From Chitinophaga filiformis (GTDB lineage: Bacteria > Bacteroidota > Bacteroidia > Chitinophagales > Chitinophagaceae), in the NCBI RefSeq assembly GCF_021646545.1, contig NZ_JAKIRP010000001.1, positions 806,001 to 870,000 on the forward strand: a stretch of 64,000 nucleotides of DNA. Direction: 5' to 3'. Positions 35,939-45,527 of the stretch are shown here, piece by piece. Made by a program: the position numbers and the translations under genes. A model generated the notes under the pieces. It saw nothing but the letters and a program-made list of their open reading frames with translations, was not told where the DNA came from and made no database searches. Every line of letters begins with the position of its first letter. Positions within the stretch are counted from its first letter, which is position 1.

Positions 35939-36709
35939 TTATGCAACAAAACTTTTAATTTCTTCCAGAATTCCATTCCACAGCGCGTTTCGTTGTTCCA
36001 AAGCCATCTTCGATGCCTGTGCTGCCTGCTCCCATTTTACCGGATCATTTCCACAAAGTTCCTGTACCATTTCCATGCCTAAATGACTATGATGATCTCC
36101 GTCTACTTCAATATGTCTTTCGAGATAATATTTGAAGAGACTGATCTGTCCCGGAAATTGTTTGTCCAGGTCTGTTACCAGGGCCAGGAACATATCAGGG
36201 ATAAGATCTTCACGACCAAAGGTAAATACAGCGGCCTGCACATGTACAGGGGCTGTCGCGATCAGGTCGAATGTATATCTCACAAAAGAACGCACTGCGG
36301 GAGGCAGGGTGTCTGACACCGAGGCAATTGATTTACCGCTCTGTAATTGCCGCAGGCATTCGGAAATGCCGGAAGTATCCGCACCCGCCTGCTCCATTGC
36401 CTGCAGGTACAGTTCGAAATGACTGACACGGGTGCCATCAGGAGCTACATCACTCTCTTCGCCGGTTACGATCTCATTAATGAGATAACGGGTGGCGGCA
36501 TTGCCTTTAGGTACCCATGGAATATCTGTACAGGTAAGATGTCGTTGTAAAGATTTCAGCAATGACATAAAATCCCATACGGCGAATACGTGATACTGCA
36601 TAAAAGAACGGATATCTTCAATGCGTTGTATTTCGGTATACAGTGGATGTTGTACGATAGATTCCCTGATAGGAGCGATGGTTCCTTTAATGTGTGGTAT
36701 GCCAGTCAT
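35939..36709 (-). CDS. DUF3050 family protein
   Basis: A 256-residue, mostly helical cytoplasmic protein of the DUF3050 family, whose fold is related to haem-oxygenase/TenA-like helical bundles. Conserved blocks are FMQYHVFAVWDFMSLLKSLQ, VPKGNAATRYLINEIV, FELYLQAMEQAG, TFGREDLIPDMF and YYLERHIEVDGDHHSHLG. The histidines and glutamates in the last blocks could bind a metal or haem, but no activity is established. It is 20 bases downstream of recQ on the same strand, so it may be in the same transcript, though there is no functional reason to link them. Confidence 0.85.
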   Translation of the reverse strand: MTGIPHIKGTIAPIRESIVQHPLYTEIQRIEDIRSFMQYHVFAVWDFMSLLKSLQRHLTCTDIPWVPKGNAATRYLINEIVTGEESDVAPDGTRVSHFELYLQAMEQAGADTSGISECLRQLQSGKSIASVSDTLPPAVRSFVRYTFDLIATAPVHVQAAVFTFGREDLIPDMFLALVTDLDKQFPGQISLFKYYLERHIEVDGDHHSHLGMEMVQELCGNDPVKWEQAAQASKMALEQRNALWNGILEEIKSFVA

Positions 36710-36729
36710 GTACGGTTAAGATTCAGCTA

Positions 36730-38931
36730 TTAGTTTCCATATTCCACCAGGAACTTGATACGCATGAGTTTCAGCTGTTCGATGGTGTAATCACTTTCTA
36801 TCAGCTCTTCTCGTGCCAGTGCCAGACTGGAGGTTTCGCAACCCTTGAAATATTCCATGATCTCATCCTGGGCATAGTCGTCCAGTTCTTCGTCCAGGCA
36901 ATAATCGAGGTTCAATTTAGTACCGCTTGCTACAATGGTTTCCATTTCATCCAGCAATTGCGGAATGGTCAATTCCTTGTTGCGGGCAATGGTCTCAAGC
37001 GGCATTTTCTTATCAATGTTCTGTATGATAAACACCTTCAGACCGCTCTTATTCACCACGCTCTTCATCACAAAGTCATCGGGCTTCACGATATCATTCT
37101 CCTCCACATATTTGGAGATAACATCCACGAATTGCTTACCATAGCGGATTGCTTTACCCTTACTTACTCCCTGGATCTTTTCGAGTTCCTGGATAGTGGT
37201 GGGGTATTGGGTCGCCATATCTTCCAGCGATGTTTCCAGGAAGATGACGAAAGGAGGCAGGTTCTTTTCTTTCGCTACCTTTTTACGCAATTCCTTCAGC
37301 ATTTCAAACAGCACAGTATCTGCAGATGCCTGGCCTTCGGTAGCCACATCATCATCCTCCCCGCCTTCTTCTTCAAACTGGTGGTTTAAAGACACCATGA
37401 TAGAATATGGCTCCTTCAGGAATTTGCGTCCTTTTTCCGTGATCTTCAGCAGACCGTATTCTTCAATATCCTTTTCGATCAGGTCTTCCAGCATCATCTG
37501 GCGGATGAGGGAATTCCAGAAGTGCGCATCAAATTCTTTTCCCTCGCCAAATACTTCCAGTTGATTATGCTGATAAGTAGTGATCTGCGGATTTACCTTA
37601 CCGGTGATGATATTCACAACATATTCACTGCCAAAACGCTCTTGTAATGCTTTAATGGCATTAAGAACGATCACTACCCGGTTCTTAACCTCTATCTTTT
37701 CTTTCGGATTCCGGCAGTTGTCGCAGGCGTTATTACACTGAGACTCCTCATATTTTTCCCCAAAGTAGTGGAGGATCACCTTTCTGCGACAGGCAGAACT
37801 CTCTGCATAGGCGACAGTTTCATTAATAAGCTGTGCACCCATTTCCCTCTCACTCAATGGTTTATCGCGCATGAGGTGCTCCAGTTTCTGTACGTCTTTA
37901 TAGGAGTAAAAGCAGATACAGATACCTTCCAGTCCATCACGACCGGCACGCCCCGTTTCCTGGTAATAGTTTTCCAGGCTCTTGGGAATGTTATAGTGAA
38001 TAACAAAACGGACGTCAGGCTTATCGATACCCATACCAAAGGCGATGGTAGCCACGATCACATCCACGTCTTCATGCAGGAACATATCCTGGCGCTGGGC
38101 GCGGGTGCCTGCATCCAGGCCGGCATGGTAGGCAACAGCTTTAATATTGTTGGCCACCAGCATGTCTGCCAGTTCTTCAGTGGTTTTACGATTAAGCGTA
38201 TATATAATACCGCTTTTACCTTTATGTTGGTGGATAAACTTGACAATCTCCCGGATGGTCTGGTCCTTCTTGCGCTTAGGACGGATCTCATAGTAGAGGT
38301 TCGGCCTGTTAAAAGAAGAAAGGAACACCTGTGGATCACGGAGGCCAAGGTTCTTCACAATATCACTCTGTACTTTCGGCGTAGCAGTAGCCGTGAGCGC
38401 GATAATAGGAAGGTTACCATTGATCTGTTCTATCATCTCTTTCAGACGGCGGTATTCCGGACGGAAGTCGTGCCCCCATTCAGAGATACAATGCGCCTCA
38501 TCCACGGCGATAAAAGAGATCTCCAGTTCCCGGAAGAAATCCAGGTTTTCCTGCTTGGTCAGCGTTTCCGGTGCTACATAGAGCATTTTGGTCTTGCCGG
38601 CAAGCAGATCAGTCCTTACTTTTTTTATCTGTGCTTTTGACAGGGTAGAATTGAGAAAGTGCGCCACATTATCTTTACTGCTGTATGAGCGGACCAGGTC
38701 AACCTGGTTTTTCATTAAAGCAATAAGAGGGGATACTATCAGCGCGCAGCCCGGACTCATGAGAGCCGGTAATTGATAACATAAAGACTTTCCTCCGCCG
38801 GTTGGCATTATTACAAAAGTATCTTTACCGGCAAGGATGCTCTTGATGATGATTTCCTGGTTCCCTTTGAAGGAATCAAACCCAAAGTGTTCCCGTAATG
38901 CATCGATCAAACTTACCTTTACAACAGCCAT
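36730..38931 (-). CDS. recQ: ATP-dependent DNA helicase RecQ
   Basis: A 733-residue 3'-5' SF2 helicase for replication-fork repair and recombination. Helicase motifs are seen in order: Walker A MPTGGGKSLCYQLP, DEAHCISEWGHDFRPEYRRL (DEAH), ALTATATPKV, and the C-terminal QETGRAGRDG. A zinc-binding RQC region follows (CRRKVILHYFG, CNNACDNC), then a winged-helix and an HRDC-like domain near 540-620. ATG 38931 (MAVVKVSLIDALREHFG) is preferred; the open frame reaches 38940 through a TTG. Length and order match Bacteroidota RecQ. Confidence 0.96.
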   Translation of the reverse strand: MAVVKVSLIDALREHFGFDSFKGNQEIIIKSILAGKDTFVIMPTGGGKSLCYQLPALMSPGCALIVSPLIALMKNQVDLVRSYSSKDNVAHFLNSTLSKAQIKKVRTDLLAGKTKMLYVAPETLTKQENLDFFRELEISFIAVDEAHCISEWGHDFRPEYRRLKEMIEQINGNLPIIALTATATPKVQSDIVKNLGLRDPQVFLSSFNRPNLYYEIRPKRKKDQTIREIVKFIHQHKGKSGIIYTLNRKTTEELADMLVANNIKAVAYHAGLDAGTRAQRQDMFLHEDVDVIVATIAFGMGIDKPDVRFVIHYNIPKSLENYYQETGRAGRDGLEGICICFYSYKDVQKLEHLMRDKPLSEREMGAQLINETVAYAESSACRRKVILHYFGEKYEESQCNNACDNCRNPKEKIEVKNRVVIVLNAIKALQERFGSEYVVNIITGKVNPQITTYQHNQLEVFGEGKEFDAHFWNSLIRQMMLEDLIEKDIEEYGLLKITEKGRKFLKEPYSIMVSLNHQFEEEGGEDDDVATEGQASADTVLFEMLKELRKKVAKEKNLPPFVIFLETSLEDMATQYPTTIQELEKIQGVSKGKAIRYGKQFVDVISKYVEENDIVKPDDFVMKSVVNKSGLKVFIIQNIDKKMPLETIARNKELTIPQLLDEMETIVASGTKLNLDYCLDEELDDYAQDEIMEYFKGCETSSLALAREELIESDYTIEQLKLMRIKFLVEYGN

Positions 38932-39218
38932 TGCATTCAAATTTAAAACAAATAAACTCTAAAGAAAGTAACAAATTATGGATATTGTTTATGTGTTTTT
39001 TAGGGGACACGAAGTTAACTAAAAATGCGCTGACCGGCAATTATTTTATGTGGTTTAAGCTGTTATGGCTCATCCAAATGCACGTTCAGACTACATTTAC
39101 CGGGTTCATCAACGCGTGGTGGAGGAGAAGAAAAGGAGAGATTGGGAAAAATCTGCCCGGAAGGGTTCCTTATTATAAAATAAGACAATATCATAGGCTT
39201 AATCTGCTGAATCCTAGT

Positions 39219-39226
39219 TAACTTTG
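39219..39226 (+). promoter_or_regulatory. possible -7 box before kdsD
   Basis: TAACTTTG matches TAnnTTTG and ends nine bases before the chosen ATG at 39236. That would give a nearly leaderless transcript, and no TTG element is visible upstream, so this is tentative. Confidence 0.25.
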
Positions 39227-39235
39227 TGGCTGCCC

Positions 39236-40210
39236 ATGAAAAATAGAACGGTTATTAATATTGCGGAAGTGGCGAACCGGACACTGAGCCTCGAGGCTGC
39301 AGCGGTCTCAGACCTCAGGCAATACATCAATAGTGACTTTGAACAGGCGGTAGAATTGATTGCACGCTGTGCAGGACGATTAGTTGTATCCGGTATAGGC
39401 AAAAGCGCAATTATCGGTCAGAAGATTGTAGCAACATTGAATTCCACTGGCACTCCTGCAATTTTTATGCATGCTGCGGATGCTATCCACGGGGATCTGG
39501 GGATGATCCAGGAGGATGATATTATCTTATGTATTTCGAAGAGCGGAAATTCACCCGAAATAAAAGTATTGGTCCCATTAGTGAAAAGCTTTGGGAATAA
39601 GCTCATTGGCATGGTGGGCAATATGGACTCTTTCCTGGCCAGGGAATCAGATCTGGTATTAAATACCACCGTTAGCCAGGAAGCCTGCCCTAACAACCTG
39701 GCACCGACAACCAGCACTACTGCCCAACTGGCAATGGGAGACGCGCTGGCTGTTTGCCTGATAGAATGGCATGGATTTACAGCGGCAGACTTTGCCAAGT
39801 TTCATCCGGGAGGCACACTGGGTAAAAAATTATATCTCAAGGTGGGAGATCTGAGCCGCCTGCATAAAGCTCCGCAGGTACAAAGGACCAGTTCCTTAAA
39901 AGAGATCATTGTAACGATCTCTTCCGGCATGCTGGGAGTAACAGCAGTACTTGAGTCAGATGAACAGCTGGCCGGAATCATCACTGATGGAGACCTTCGC
40001 CGTATGCTCGAAAAGGGAATACCGGCTGAAAGCGTTATCGCAGAAAATATCATGTCAACTCATCCCAAAACGATCCAGGAAGATGAACTGGCTATCAATG
40101 CGCTGGAAAAGATGAGGGAACATGATATCACACAACTATTGGTTTTGAGAGATAAACGATATATAGGCATCATTCATTTACATGATTTAATCAGGGAAGG
40201 TATAATATAA
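39236..40210 (+). CDS. kdsD: Arabinose-5-phosphate isomerase (KpsF/GutQ family)
   Basis: Converts ribulose-5-phosphate to arabinose-5-phosphate, the first step towards Kdo. The 324-residue protein has an N-terminal SIS domain (VVSGIGKSAIIGQKIVATLNSTGTPAIFMHAADAIHGDLG and ISKSGNSPEI) followed by FHPGGTLGKKL and a pair of CBS domains (about 200-324), the standard KdsD layout. ATG 39236 is used; a TTG at 39224 would add four residues. Its stop is followed after one base by manC, so the two are co-transcribed. Later Kdo genes kdnA, kdsB and kdnB are at 62-64 kb. Confidence 0.94.
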   Translation: MKNRTVINIAEVANRTLSLEAAAVSDLRQYINSDFEQAVELIARCAGRLVVSGIGKSAIIGQKIVATLNSTGTPAIFMHAADAIHGDLGMIQEDDIILCISKSGNSPEIKVLVPLVKSFGNKLIGMVGNMDSFLARESDLVLNTTVSQEACPNNLAPTTSTTAQLAMGDALAVCLIEWHGFTAADFAKFHPGGTLGKKLYLKVGDLSRLHKAPQVQRTSSLKEIIVTISSGMLGVTAVLESDEQLAGIITDGDLRRMLEKGIPAESVIAENIMSTHPKTIQEDELAINALEKMREHDITQLLVLRDKRYIGIIHLHDLIREGII

Positions 40211-40211
40211 G

Positions 40212-41303
40212 ATGACAGCTGTGAACAGGCATTTTTACGTGGCCATAATGGCCGGGGGGATAGGTAGTCGTTTCTGGCCCTATAGCCGCACTGATCACCC
40301 CAAACAGTTCCTGGATATTCTGAATACCGGGAAAACCTTGTTACAATGGACCTTCGAAAGGTTCGCACAATTTATTCCACATGAAAACATTTTCATAGTC
40401 ACACATCATCACTATGTATCAAAGGTGAAGGAACAGCTTCCGGAGCTGCTGACCGAAAACATCGTCAGTGAACCCTCCAGGAAAAATACTGCTCCCTGCA
40501 TCGCTTATATTTCCCATAAAATAAACAAGCAGGATCCCAAAGCAAATATCATCTGCGCACCTGCAGATCATCTGATCATGGATCCTATTGCCTTCGCCAG
40601 TACCTGCCTTAATGCATTGATGTTCGTACAGAAACACAGTGCCCTGGTAACGCTTGGCATCAAGCCGACCCGCCCCGATACCGGGTATGGCTATATCCAG
40701 TTTGAAACACAACAGGTGGCGGATAATGTTTATCCCGTAAAGACATTCACCGAAAAGCCTAACCTGGAACTGGCCAGGACATTCCTGCAAAGCGGAGACT
40801 TCCTTTGGAATGCCGGTATCTTTGTCTGGAACGTAAAGACAATACTGACCGCCTTCAATAAATATCTTCCCGAAATAGACGAGCTGTTCCTGCAGAGCGC
40901 TGGTAAGTTGAATACAGCGGAAGAAAAGAAAGTGATAGAGAATATCTATCCACAGTGTACGAACATTTCCATTGATTATGCCATCATGGAAAAGGCGGAC
41001 AATGTATATGTGATACCGTCCAACTTCGGATGGAGCGATCTGGGTACATGGGCATCAGCCTATGAAAACCTCGAGAGAGATGAAGATGGTAATGCCGTAC
41101 AGGGCAAGAATGTAATGCTGGTGGATGCTACCAACTGTATGGTGAAAGCGCCACAGGAAAAACTGCTGGTCATACAGGGCCTTGATGAATTCATCGTGGT
41201 CGACACTTCTGATGTGTTGCTGATCTGTAAAAAAGAGAACGAACAACAGATCAAAGAGTATGTAGCCGAAGTAAAAAGAAACAAAGGAGAAAAGTTCCTG
41301 TAA
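40212..41303 (+). CDS. manC: Mannose-1-phosphate guanylyltransferase
   Basis: Makes GDP-mannose from mannose-1-phosphate and GTP. The 363-residue protein has the nucleotidyltransferase signature AGGIGSRFWPYSRTDHPKQFL, the product-binding PSRKNTAPCIAY, APADHLI, FTEKPN and NAGIFVW motifs, and the C-terminal SDLGTWAS. It lacks the phosphomannose isomerase domain of bifunctional AlgA/ManC proteins. It is directly downstream of kdsD, which links the supply of GDP-mannose and Kdo for surface glycans. Confidence 0.95.
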   Translation: MTAVNRHFYVAIMAGGIGSRFWPYSRTDHPKQFLDILNTGKTLLQWTFERFAQFIPHENIFIVTHHHYVSKVKEQLPELLTENIVSEPSRKNTAPCIAYISHKINKQDPKANIICAPADHLIMDPIAFASTCLNALMFVQKHSALVTLGIKPTRPDTGYGYIQFETQQVADNVYPVKTFTEKPNLELARTFLQSGDFLWNAGIFVWNVKTILTAFNKYLPEIDELFLQSAGKLNTAEEKKVIENIYPQCTNISIDYAIMEKADNVYVIPSNFGWSDLGTWASAYENLERDEDGNAVQGKNVMLVDATNCMVKAPQEKLLVIQGLDEFIVVDTSDVLLICKKENEQQIKEYVAEVKRNKGEKFL

Positions 41304-41319
41304 ATAATAATTGCAAGGA

Positions 41320-41388
41320 TCGGATGATCAATTACGGATTACATGTTTTAATTTCAGACATTGATTCGCAATTGATCATCCCTTTTTT
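41320..41388 (+). promoter_or_regulatory. Terminator-like hairpin immediately before a start codon
   Basis: GGATGATCAATT (41320-41331) and AATTGATCATCC (41371-41382) are perfect 12-bp arms around a 39-base loop, followed by six T and then the ATG of the next gene at 41389. It reads as a terminator of manC, but its T run touches the start codon, so any read-through transcript would have its initiation region next to the stem. No Shine-Dalgarno sequence is visible. Confidence 0.6.
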
Positions 41389-42522
41389 ATGTCAAAACTT
41401 CCTAACGTAGGCACCACCATATTCTCTGTTATGTCTTCGCTCGCTGCGCAACACAAGGCCATTAACCTTTCGCAGGGGTTTCCTGATTTTGATTGTGACG
41501 ACCTGTTGAAAAAGCTGGTAAGTGAAGCCATGGATGACGGGTATAATCAATACGCTCCTATGCCGGGCATTATACCACTGAGGGAGGTGATTGCGCAGAA
41601 GATCCATAGCCTGTACGGACAACAGGTAAATCCGGATACAGAGATCACCATCACACCAGGCGGCACATATGCGATCTTTACTGCCATTGCTACGTGTATT
41701 GCTCCCGGTGATGAGGTCATTATCTTTGAACCCGCTTACGATAGTTATATCCCCAATGTACGGGTGAACGGAGGGGTACCGGTACTGATTCCCCTGTCTT
41801 ATCCTGATTATAGTATTGACTGGAATCTGGTGCGTAGCAAGATCACACCACGTACCAGGATGATCATGATCAATACCCCGCACAATCCTACCGCCAGTAT
41901 CATCAGTCACCAGGATCTGGAAGAGCTGCAAAAGATTGTGACAGAACATAAGCTGCTGGTTCTGTCAGATGAGGTGTATGAACACCTGACCTATGATGGG
42001 GAAGCGCACCTCAGTATACTTCGTTACCCGGAATTGCTGCGGAACAGTTTCGTAACCTTCTCTTTTGGAAAAGTGTTTCATAATACCGGTTGGAAAATGG
42101 GCTATTGTGTGGCGCCTGCAAATCTGATGTCAGAATACAGGAAAGTACATCAGTACCTGTGTTTCTCCGTAAATACGCCTATGCAGTACGGACTTTCCCG
42201 CTATCTCCAGACGCCGGAACACTATCTTTCCCTGCCCGGCTTTTACCAGCAAAAACGGGATTACTTTCTGGAGCTGATGAAAGATACACGGTTTACTCCC
42301 CTTCACTCAAAGGGAAGTTATTTCCAGCTGATGCGCTATGACCGTATTTCAAATGAGGGAGATAAGGATTTTGCCACCCGTATCACTAAAGAATTTGGGG
42401 TAGCCAGTATTCCTGTATCAGCATTTTACGAAAACGGAAAGGACGATCATGTGGTACGTTTCTGCTTTGCTAAGAAGAAAGAAACGTTGGAGCAGGCAGC
42501 AGAAAGGCTCAGAAAGATATAA
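41389..42522 (+). CDS. Methionine aminotransferase-like PLP enzyme (YbdL family)
   Basis: A 377-residue fold-type I, class I/II aminotransferase. The N-terminus SKLPNVGTTIFSVMSSLAAQHKAINLSQGFPDF is close to that of E. coli YbdL, a methionine/aromatic transaminase that works in methionine salvage. Other PLP-site motifs are TPGGTYAIF, NTPHNPTA and SFGKVFHNTGWKMGY, the last with the Schiff-base Lys. The start at 41389 is supported because the next Met would remove the conserved N-terminus. Substrate specificity is inferred only from similarity. Confidence 0.88.
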   Translation: MSKLPNVGTTIFSVMSSLAAQHKAINLSQGFPDFDCDDLLKKLVSEAMDDGYNQYAPMPGIIPLREVIAQKIHSLYGQQVNPDTEITITPGGTYAIFTAIATCIAPGDEVIIFEPAYDSYIPNVRVNGGVPVLIPLSYPDYSIDWNLVRSKITPRTRMIMINTPHNPTASIISHQDLEELQKIVTEHKLLVLSDEVYEHLTYDGEAHLSILRYPELLRNSFVTFSFGKVFHNTGWKMGYCVAPANLMSEYRKVHQYLCFSVNTPMQYGLSRYLQTPEHYLSLPGFYQQKRDYFLELMKDTRFTPLHSKGSYFQLMRYDRISNEGDKDFATRITKEFGVASIPVSAFYENGKDDHVVRFCFAKKKETLEQAAERLRKI

Positions 42523-42537
42523 ACATAACAGAAAGAA

Positions 42538-42567
42538 AAAAGCCACTCTTGAAGAAGAGCGGCTTTT
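42538..42567. terminator. Bidirectional terminator between aminotransferase and carbonic anhydrase
   Basis: AAAAGCC and CTCTT pair with AAGAG and GGCTTTT around GAAG, between convergent genes, with A and T runs on the two sides. Confidence 0.8.
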
Positions 42568-42613
42568 CCTTTGTATATGACTACAAGCATGGCTTGTCAA
42601 CAGTTGTAGGTCC

Positions 42614-43303
42614 TTAGGCAATTACTGCTTCAGGAGCCTCTTTGAACGTCTCACGACCTATCACCAGGGTGTCTTCATGGAAGGTTACCACACCTGTTTC
42701 CACATTATACACAGCGCCGATAATGCCAATCTCGCCATTCAGGATCATGTCGCGCAGAATATGGCTCTGCTCCATAATAGCCTGTACGGAACGCTTTGTA
42801 TGAATGTCTGTTACTGCGTCTACAAATGCAGGATTTGAGGACGTTCTGTTTTCTTTGATCGTCTTTTCAGCATATACTGCCGGGGTGATCTTGCCCAGTA
42901 ATCCGGTCAGGTTACCCATTTCCACTTTATCGCAGGCGCCTTTGATAGCACCACATTTTGTATGACCGAGTACAACAATAAATTTTGAACCAGCTACTTT
43001 ACAAGCATATTCGAGACTACCCAATACGTTCTCAGAAATCACTGCGCCAGCCAGACGGATGCTGAAGATGTCTCCCAGTCCCTGGTCAAAAATGAGCTCA
43101 GCAGACGTGCGGGAGTCCATACAGCTTACAATAGCAGCCATTGGCCACTGGCCGTCACGGGTCTCATTTACCTGCTCCAGCAGGTTGCGGTGCAGCCGCA
43201 GGTTGTCCACAAAGCGTTCATTACCTTTTCTGAGAAGTTCGTAAGCCTGAGCGGGAGTGATATTTGCCTGAGATGCTTTATTTAATGTTTTCATTTTTGT
43301 CAA
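42614..43303 (-). CDS. Beta-class carbonic anhydrase
   Basis: Interconverts CO2 and bicarbonate using zinc. The 229-residue protein has all expected beta-class ligands: Cys61 and the Asp63-Arg65 dyad in SCMDSR, and His114 and Cys117 in GHTKCGAIKGAC. The extended N-terminus and the DIFSIRLAGAVISENVLGSLEYA block are typical. No signal peptide, so cytoplasmic. It is 45 bases downstream of a SulP transporter on the same strand, the familiar pairing of bicarbonate transport and hydration. The start may be ATG 43303 or 43294. Confidence 0.96.
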   Translation of the reverse strand: MTKMKTLNKASQANITPAQAYELLRKGNERFVDNLRLHRNLLEQVNETRDGQWPMAAIVSCMDSRTSAELIFDQGLGDIFSIRLAGAVISENVLGSLEYACKVAGSKFIVVLGHTKCGAIKGACDKVEMGNLTGLLGKITPAVYAEKTIKENRTSSNPAFVDAVTDIHTKRSVQAIMEQSHILRDMILNGEIGIIGAVYNVETGVVTFHEDTLVIGRETFKEAPEAVIA

Positions 43304-43348
43304 CTTTTGCTTTTTTTAATAATTAATCCTTTCCTTGTCGGAACTGCT

Positions 43349-44995
43349 TTAGTTCAGCTGCAGTTCTTTCAACAATTGTTCATGATTACCGGTAATGGTA
43401 TGAACATGGCCACTGGCAATCTTTTGCTGATGCTCAGGAGAGATGTTTTCGGTATTCGGGAGCCTGTATTCGTCCCTGAATCCGGTCAGGATCACAGTAA
43501 TGTTCTTTTGAACAGCCTTTACGTCTTTAAACTCGCGGATCGTTTCCAATACGTCAAAGTCTATATAAGTAGTTTTGCTCGCGTCTATCACTACTGTTGA
43601 GTTTTCCGGCATATGATCCAGCGTCAGCAGGATGCTTGCCTTGTTCAGGAAAGACACTTCCTGCGCCAGTTCCAGGATGATACTGTCACCAGTCCTGTAT
43701 TTTTCCTTACGGAAGAAGTAAGAACTGCGGATATTACCACGTAAGATAGCGATCACGCTTACCGCCATACCAAGGGCTATACCGATCAACAGGTCGGTAA
43801 ATACGATGGCAATTACTGTTACCAGGAATGGTACCCACTGGTACTTACCATTCTTAAACATCTCTTTGAAAATGGAGATCTTACACAACTTGTAACCAGT
43901 TACAAGCAATACCGCTGCCAGTGTGGCCAGTGGGATCTTATTTAGTAAGGATGGTATCAGTGCAGTACAAACCAGCAGTAAGGAACCATGTGCAATGGTA
44001 GAAAGTCTGGTACGGGCACCAGAGTTGATATTTGCAGAGGAACGCACAATCACGGAGGTGACAGGCAAACCACCCAGCATACCACTTATGATGTTACCAA
44101 TACCCTGCGCCTTCAGCTCCCTGTTAGGGGAAGAATACCTCTTCAACGGGTCCAGTTTATCAGTCGCCTCCAGGTTCAGCAGCGTTTCTATGGAAGCCAC
44201 AATAGCGATAGTGGCTCCAACGATCCATACGTCTTTATTGGTAATGGCGCTGAAGTCAGGCAGGCTGAACTGGCCGATAAAGGAACTGAAGTCTTTCGCC
44301 ACTGGCAGACTTACCAGGTGGCTGGGAGCAACTGCCAGTACACTGCCGGTTGCAATAAACAGGGCATTCATACCCACACCAACCAGTACAGCTACCAGCG
44401 GTGCAGGGATTGCTCCCAGTTTCGGGATCTTATTCCAATAGAGGATGATTCCTATTGAAACCAGGGTAATTAATGTTGCCCCAAGGTGAATATGATTCAG
44501 TGTGGAGAGTAAAGCGGTAAAGCTGTTATCTCCATCTATCTGGATAAATGCGAAATCTCCTTCGGAATCGGCGTCATATCCGAATGCATGCGGCAGCTGT
44601 TTTAGTATAATGATAATACCGATAGCGGTCAGCATTCCCTTGATAACGTTGGAAGGGAAATAATTAGCAACAATACCCGCCTTTACAAGGCCAAGCGCCA
44701 GCTGCATGATACCTCCTATAACAACGGCCAGCAGGAAGATGTCAAATACGCCAAACTTGGTGATGGCGGTAAGTACTACGGCAGTAAGACCGGCGGCAGG
44801 ACCACTTACACTCAGTTGAGAACCACTCAATGAGCCGACGACGATGCCACCCACTATACCAGCAATCATTCCGGCGAATAAAGGAGCTCCAGATGCCAGG
44901 GCAATACCCAGGCAAAGAGGTACCGCTATCAGAAATACAACAAGACCAGCAGAGAGATCACCTTTCAGGTTGGAAAATAAAGATTGCCTGCTCAT
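43349..44995 (-). CDS. SulP family anion transporter, probably bicarbonate
   Basis: A 548-residue inner-membrane transporter of the SLC26/SulP family with about 12-14 helices and a C-terminal STAS domain (about 435-548, DSIILELAQEVSFLNKASI, VIDASKTTYIDFDVLE). The N-terminal signature AGLVVFLIAVPLCLGIALASGAPLFAGMIAGIVGG fits the family. SulP proteins carry sulfate or, like BicA, bicarbonate. The adjacent carbonic anhydrase, 45 bases downstream, argues for bicarbonate, but this is inferred from context. No sulfate assimilation gene is nearby. Confidence 0.9.
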   Translation of the reverse strand: MSRQSLFSNLKGDLSAGLVVFLIAVPLCLGIALASGAPLFAGMIAGIVGGIVVGSLSGSQLSVSGPAAGLTAVVLTAITKFGVFDIFLLAVVIGGIMQLALGLVKAGIVANYFPSNVIKGMLTAIGIIIILKQLPHAFGYDADSEGDFAFIQIDGDNSFTALLSTLNHIHLGATLITLVSIGIILYWNKIPKLGAIPAPLVAVLVGVGMNALFIATGSVLAVAPSHLVSLPVAKDFSSFIGQFSLPDFSAITNKDVWIVGATIAIVASIETLLNLEATDKLDPLKRYSSPNRELKAQGIGNIISGMLGGLPVTSVIVRSSANINSGARTRLSTIAHGSLLLVCTALIPSLLNKIPLATLAAVLLVTGYKLCKISIFKEMFKNGKYQWVPFLVTVIAIVFTDLLIGIALGMAVSVIAILRGNIRSSYFFRKEKYRTGDSIILELAQEVSFLNKASILLTLDHMPENSTVVIDASKTTYIDFDVLETIREFKDVKAVQKNITVILTGFRDEYRLPNTENISPEHQQKIASGHVHTITGNHEQLLKELQLN

Positions 44996-45206
44996 AGTCA
45001 GAAGGATTTAAAAACGCAATGCGTTAAAACAGGGAATAAACATGCCTTTACTACATGGCATAGTTACATTACTCCTGTTAAGTGAATAAAATATTGATGA
45101 TAGTAAATACAGCGCAGTACATGCGCGGAAAAGCGGAGAATTGTACCAGCGTACATGCCGGGATTGCCCGTATAGGCAATGCGACAGATGCTAAAGTACA
45201 ATACTG

Positions 45207-45500
45207 TTAACAATTGGGTGGAGGACAGTGTATTTCCCGGGTAGGCCCCTGAGGAATTTCCGCAAAGAAGTTATAATGAAGACTTTTTACCAGTAATGAA
45301 GGAGCAAACTGAATGTTGTTATCGTCTTTCAGGAATTTTAACTCCTTACTCAACTTTACCAGATCGCAACAGCAACCACCATCTTCTACCGGATGCTCCT
45401 CTACGATCTGATTATTGAACAATATCTTCCCCACCTCCTTGATTGGAAGGAGTTGTGTGCACATCAGTGCCAGGAGAAATATGCCAATGACTCTTTTCAT
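45207..45500 (-). CDS. Small exported Cys-containing protein
   Basis: A 97-residue protein from ATG 45500 with a hydrophobic leader (VIGIFLLALMCTQLLP) followed by a mature part with a CCC cluster in EDGGCCCDLVKL and a C-terminal CPPPNC. The open frame continues nine residues upstream, but MKRVIGIF is the natural signal-peptide start. Similar small secreted proteins occur in Bacteroidota, but I do not know their role. The clustered cysteines could bind a metal or form disulfides. Confidence 0.6.
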   Translation of the reverse strand: MKRVIGIFLLALMCTQLLPIKEVGKILFNNQIVEEHPVEDGGCCCDLVKLSKELKFLKDDNNIQFAPSLLVKSLHYNFFAEIPQGPTREIHCPPPNC

Positions 45501-45527
45501 CGTTCCGTACAAAAATAGGTAAGCCAA

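Noticed and set aside
37768..38640. 290-codon plus-strand frame inside recQ
   Set aside because: It is a long antisense frame over a conserved helicase gene; codon bias of recQ leaves such shadows.
38898..39221. 107-codon frame before kdsD
   Set aside because: Overlaps the recQ start and shows no domain; the kdsD promoter should lie here.
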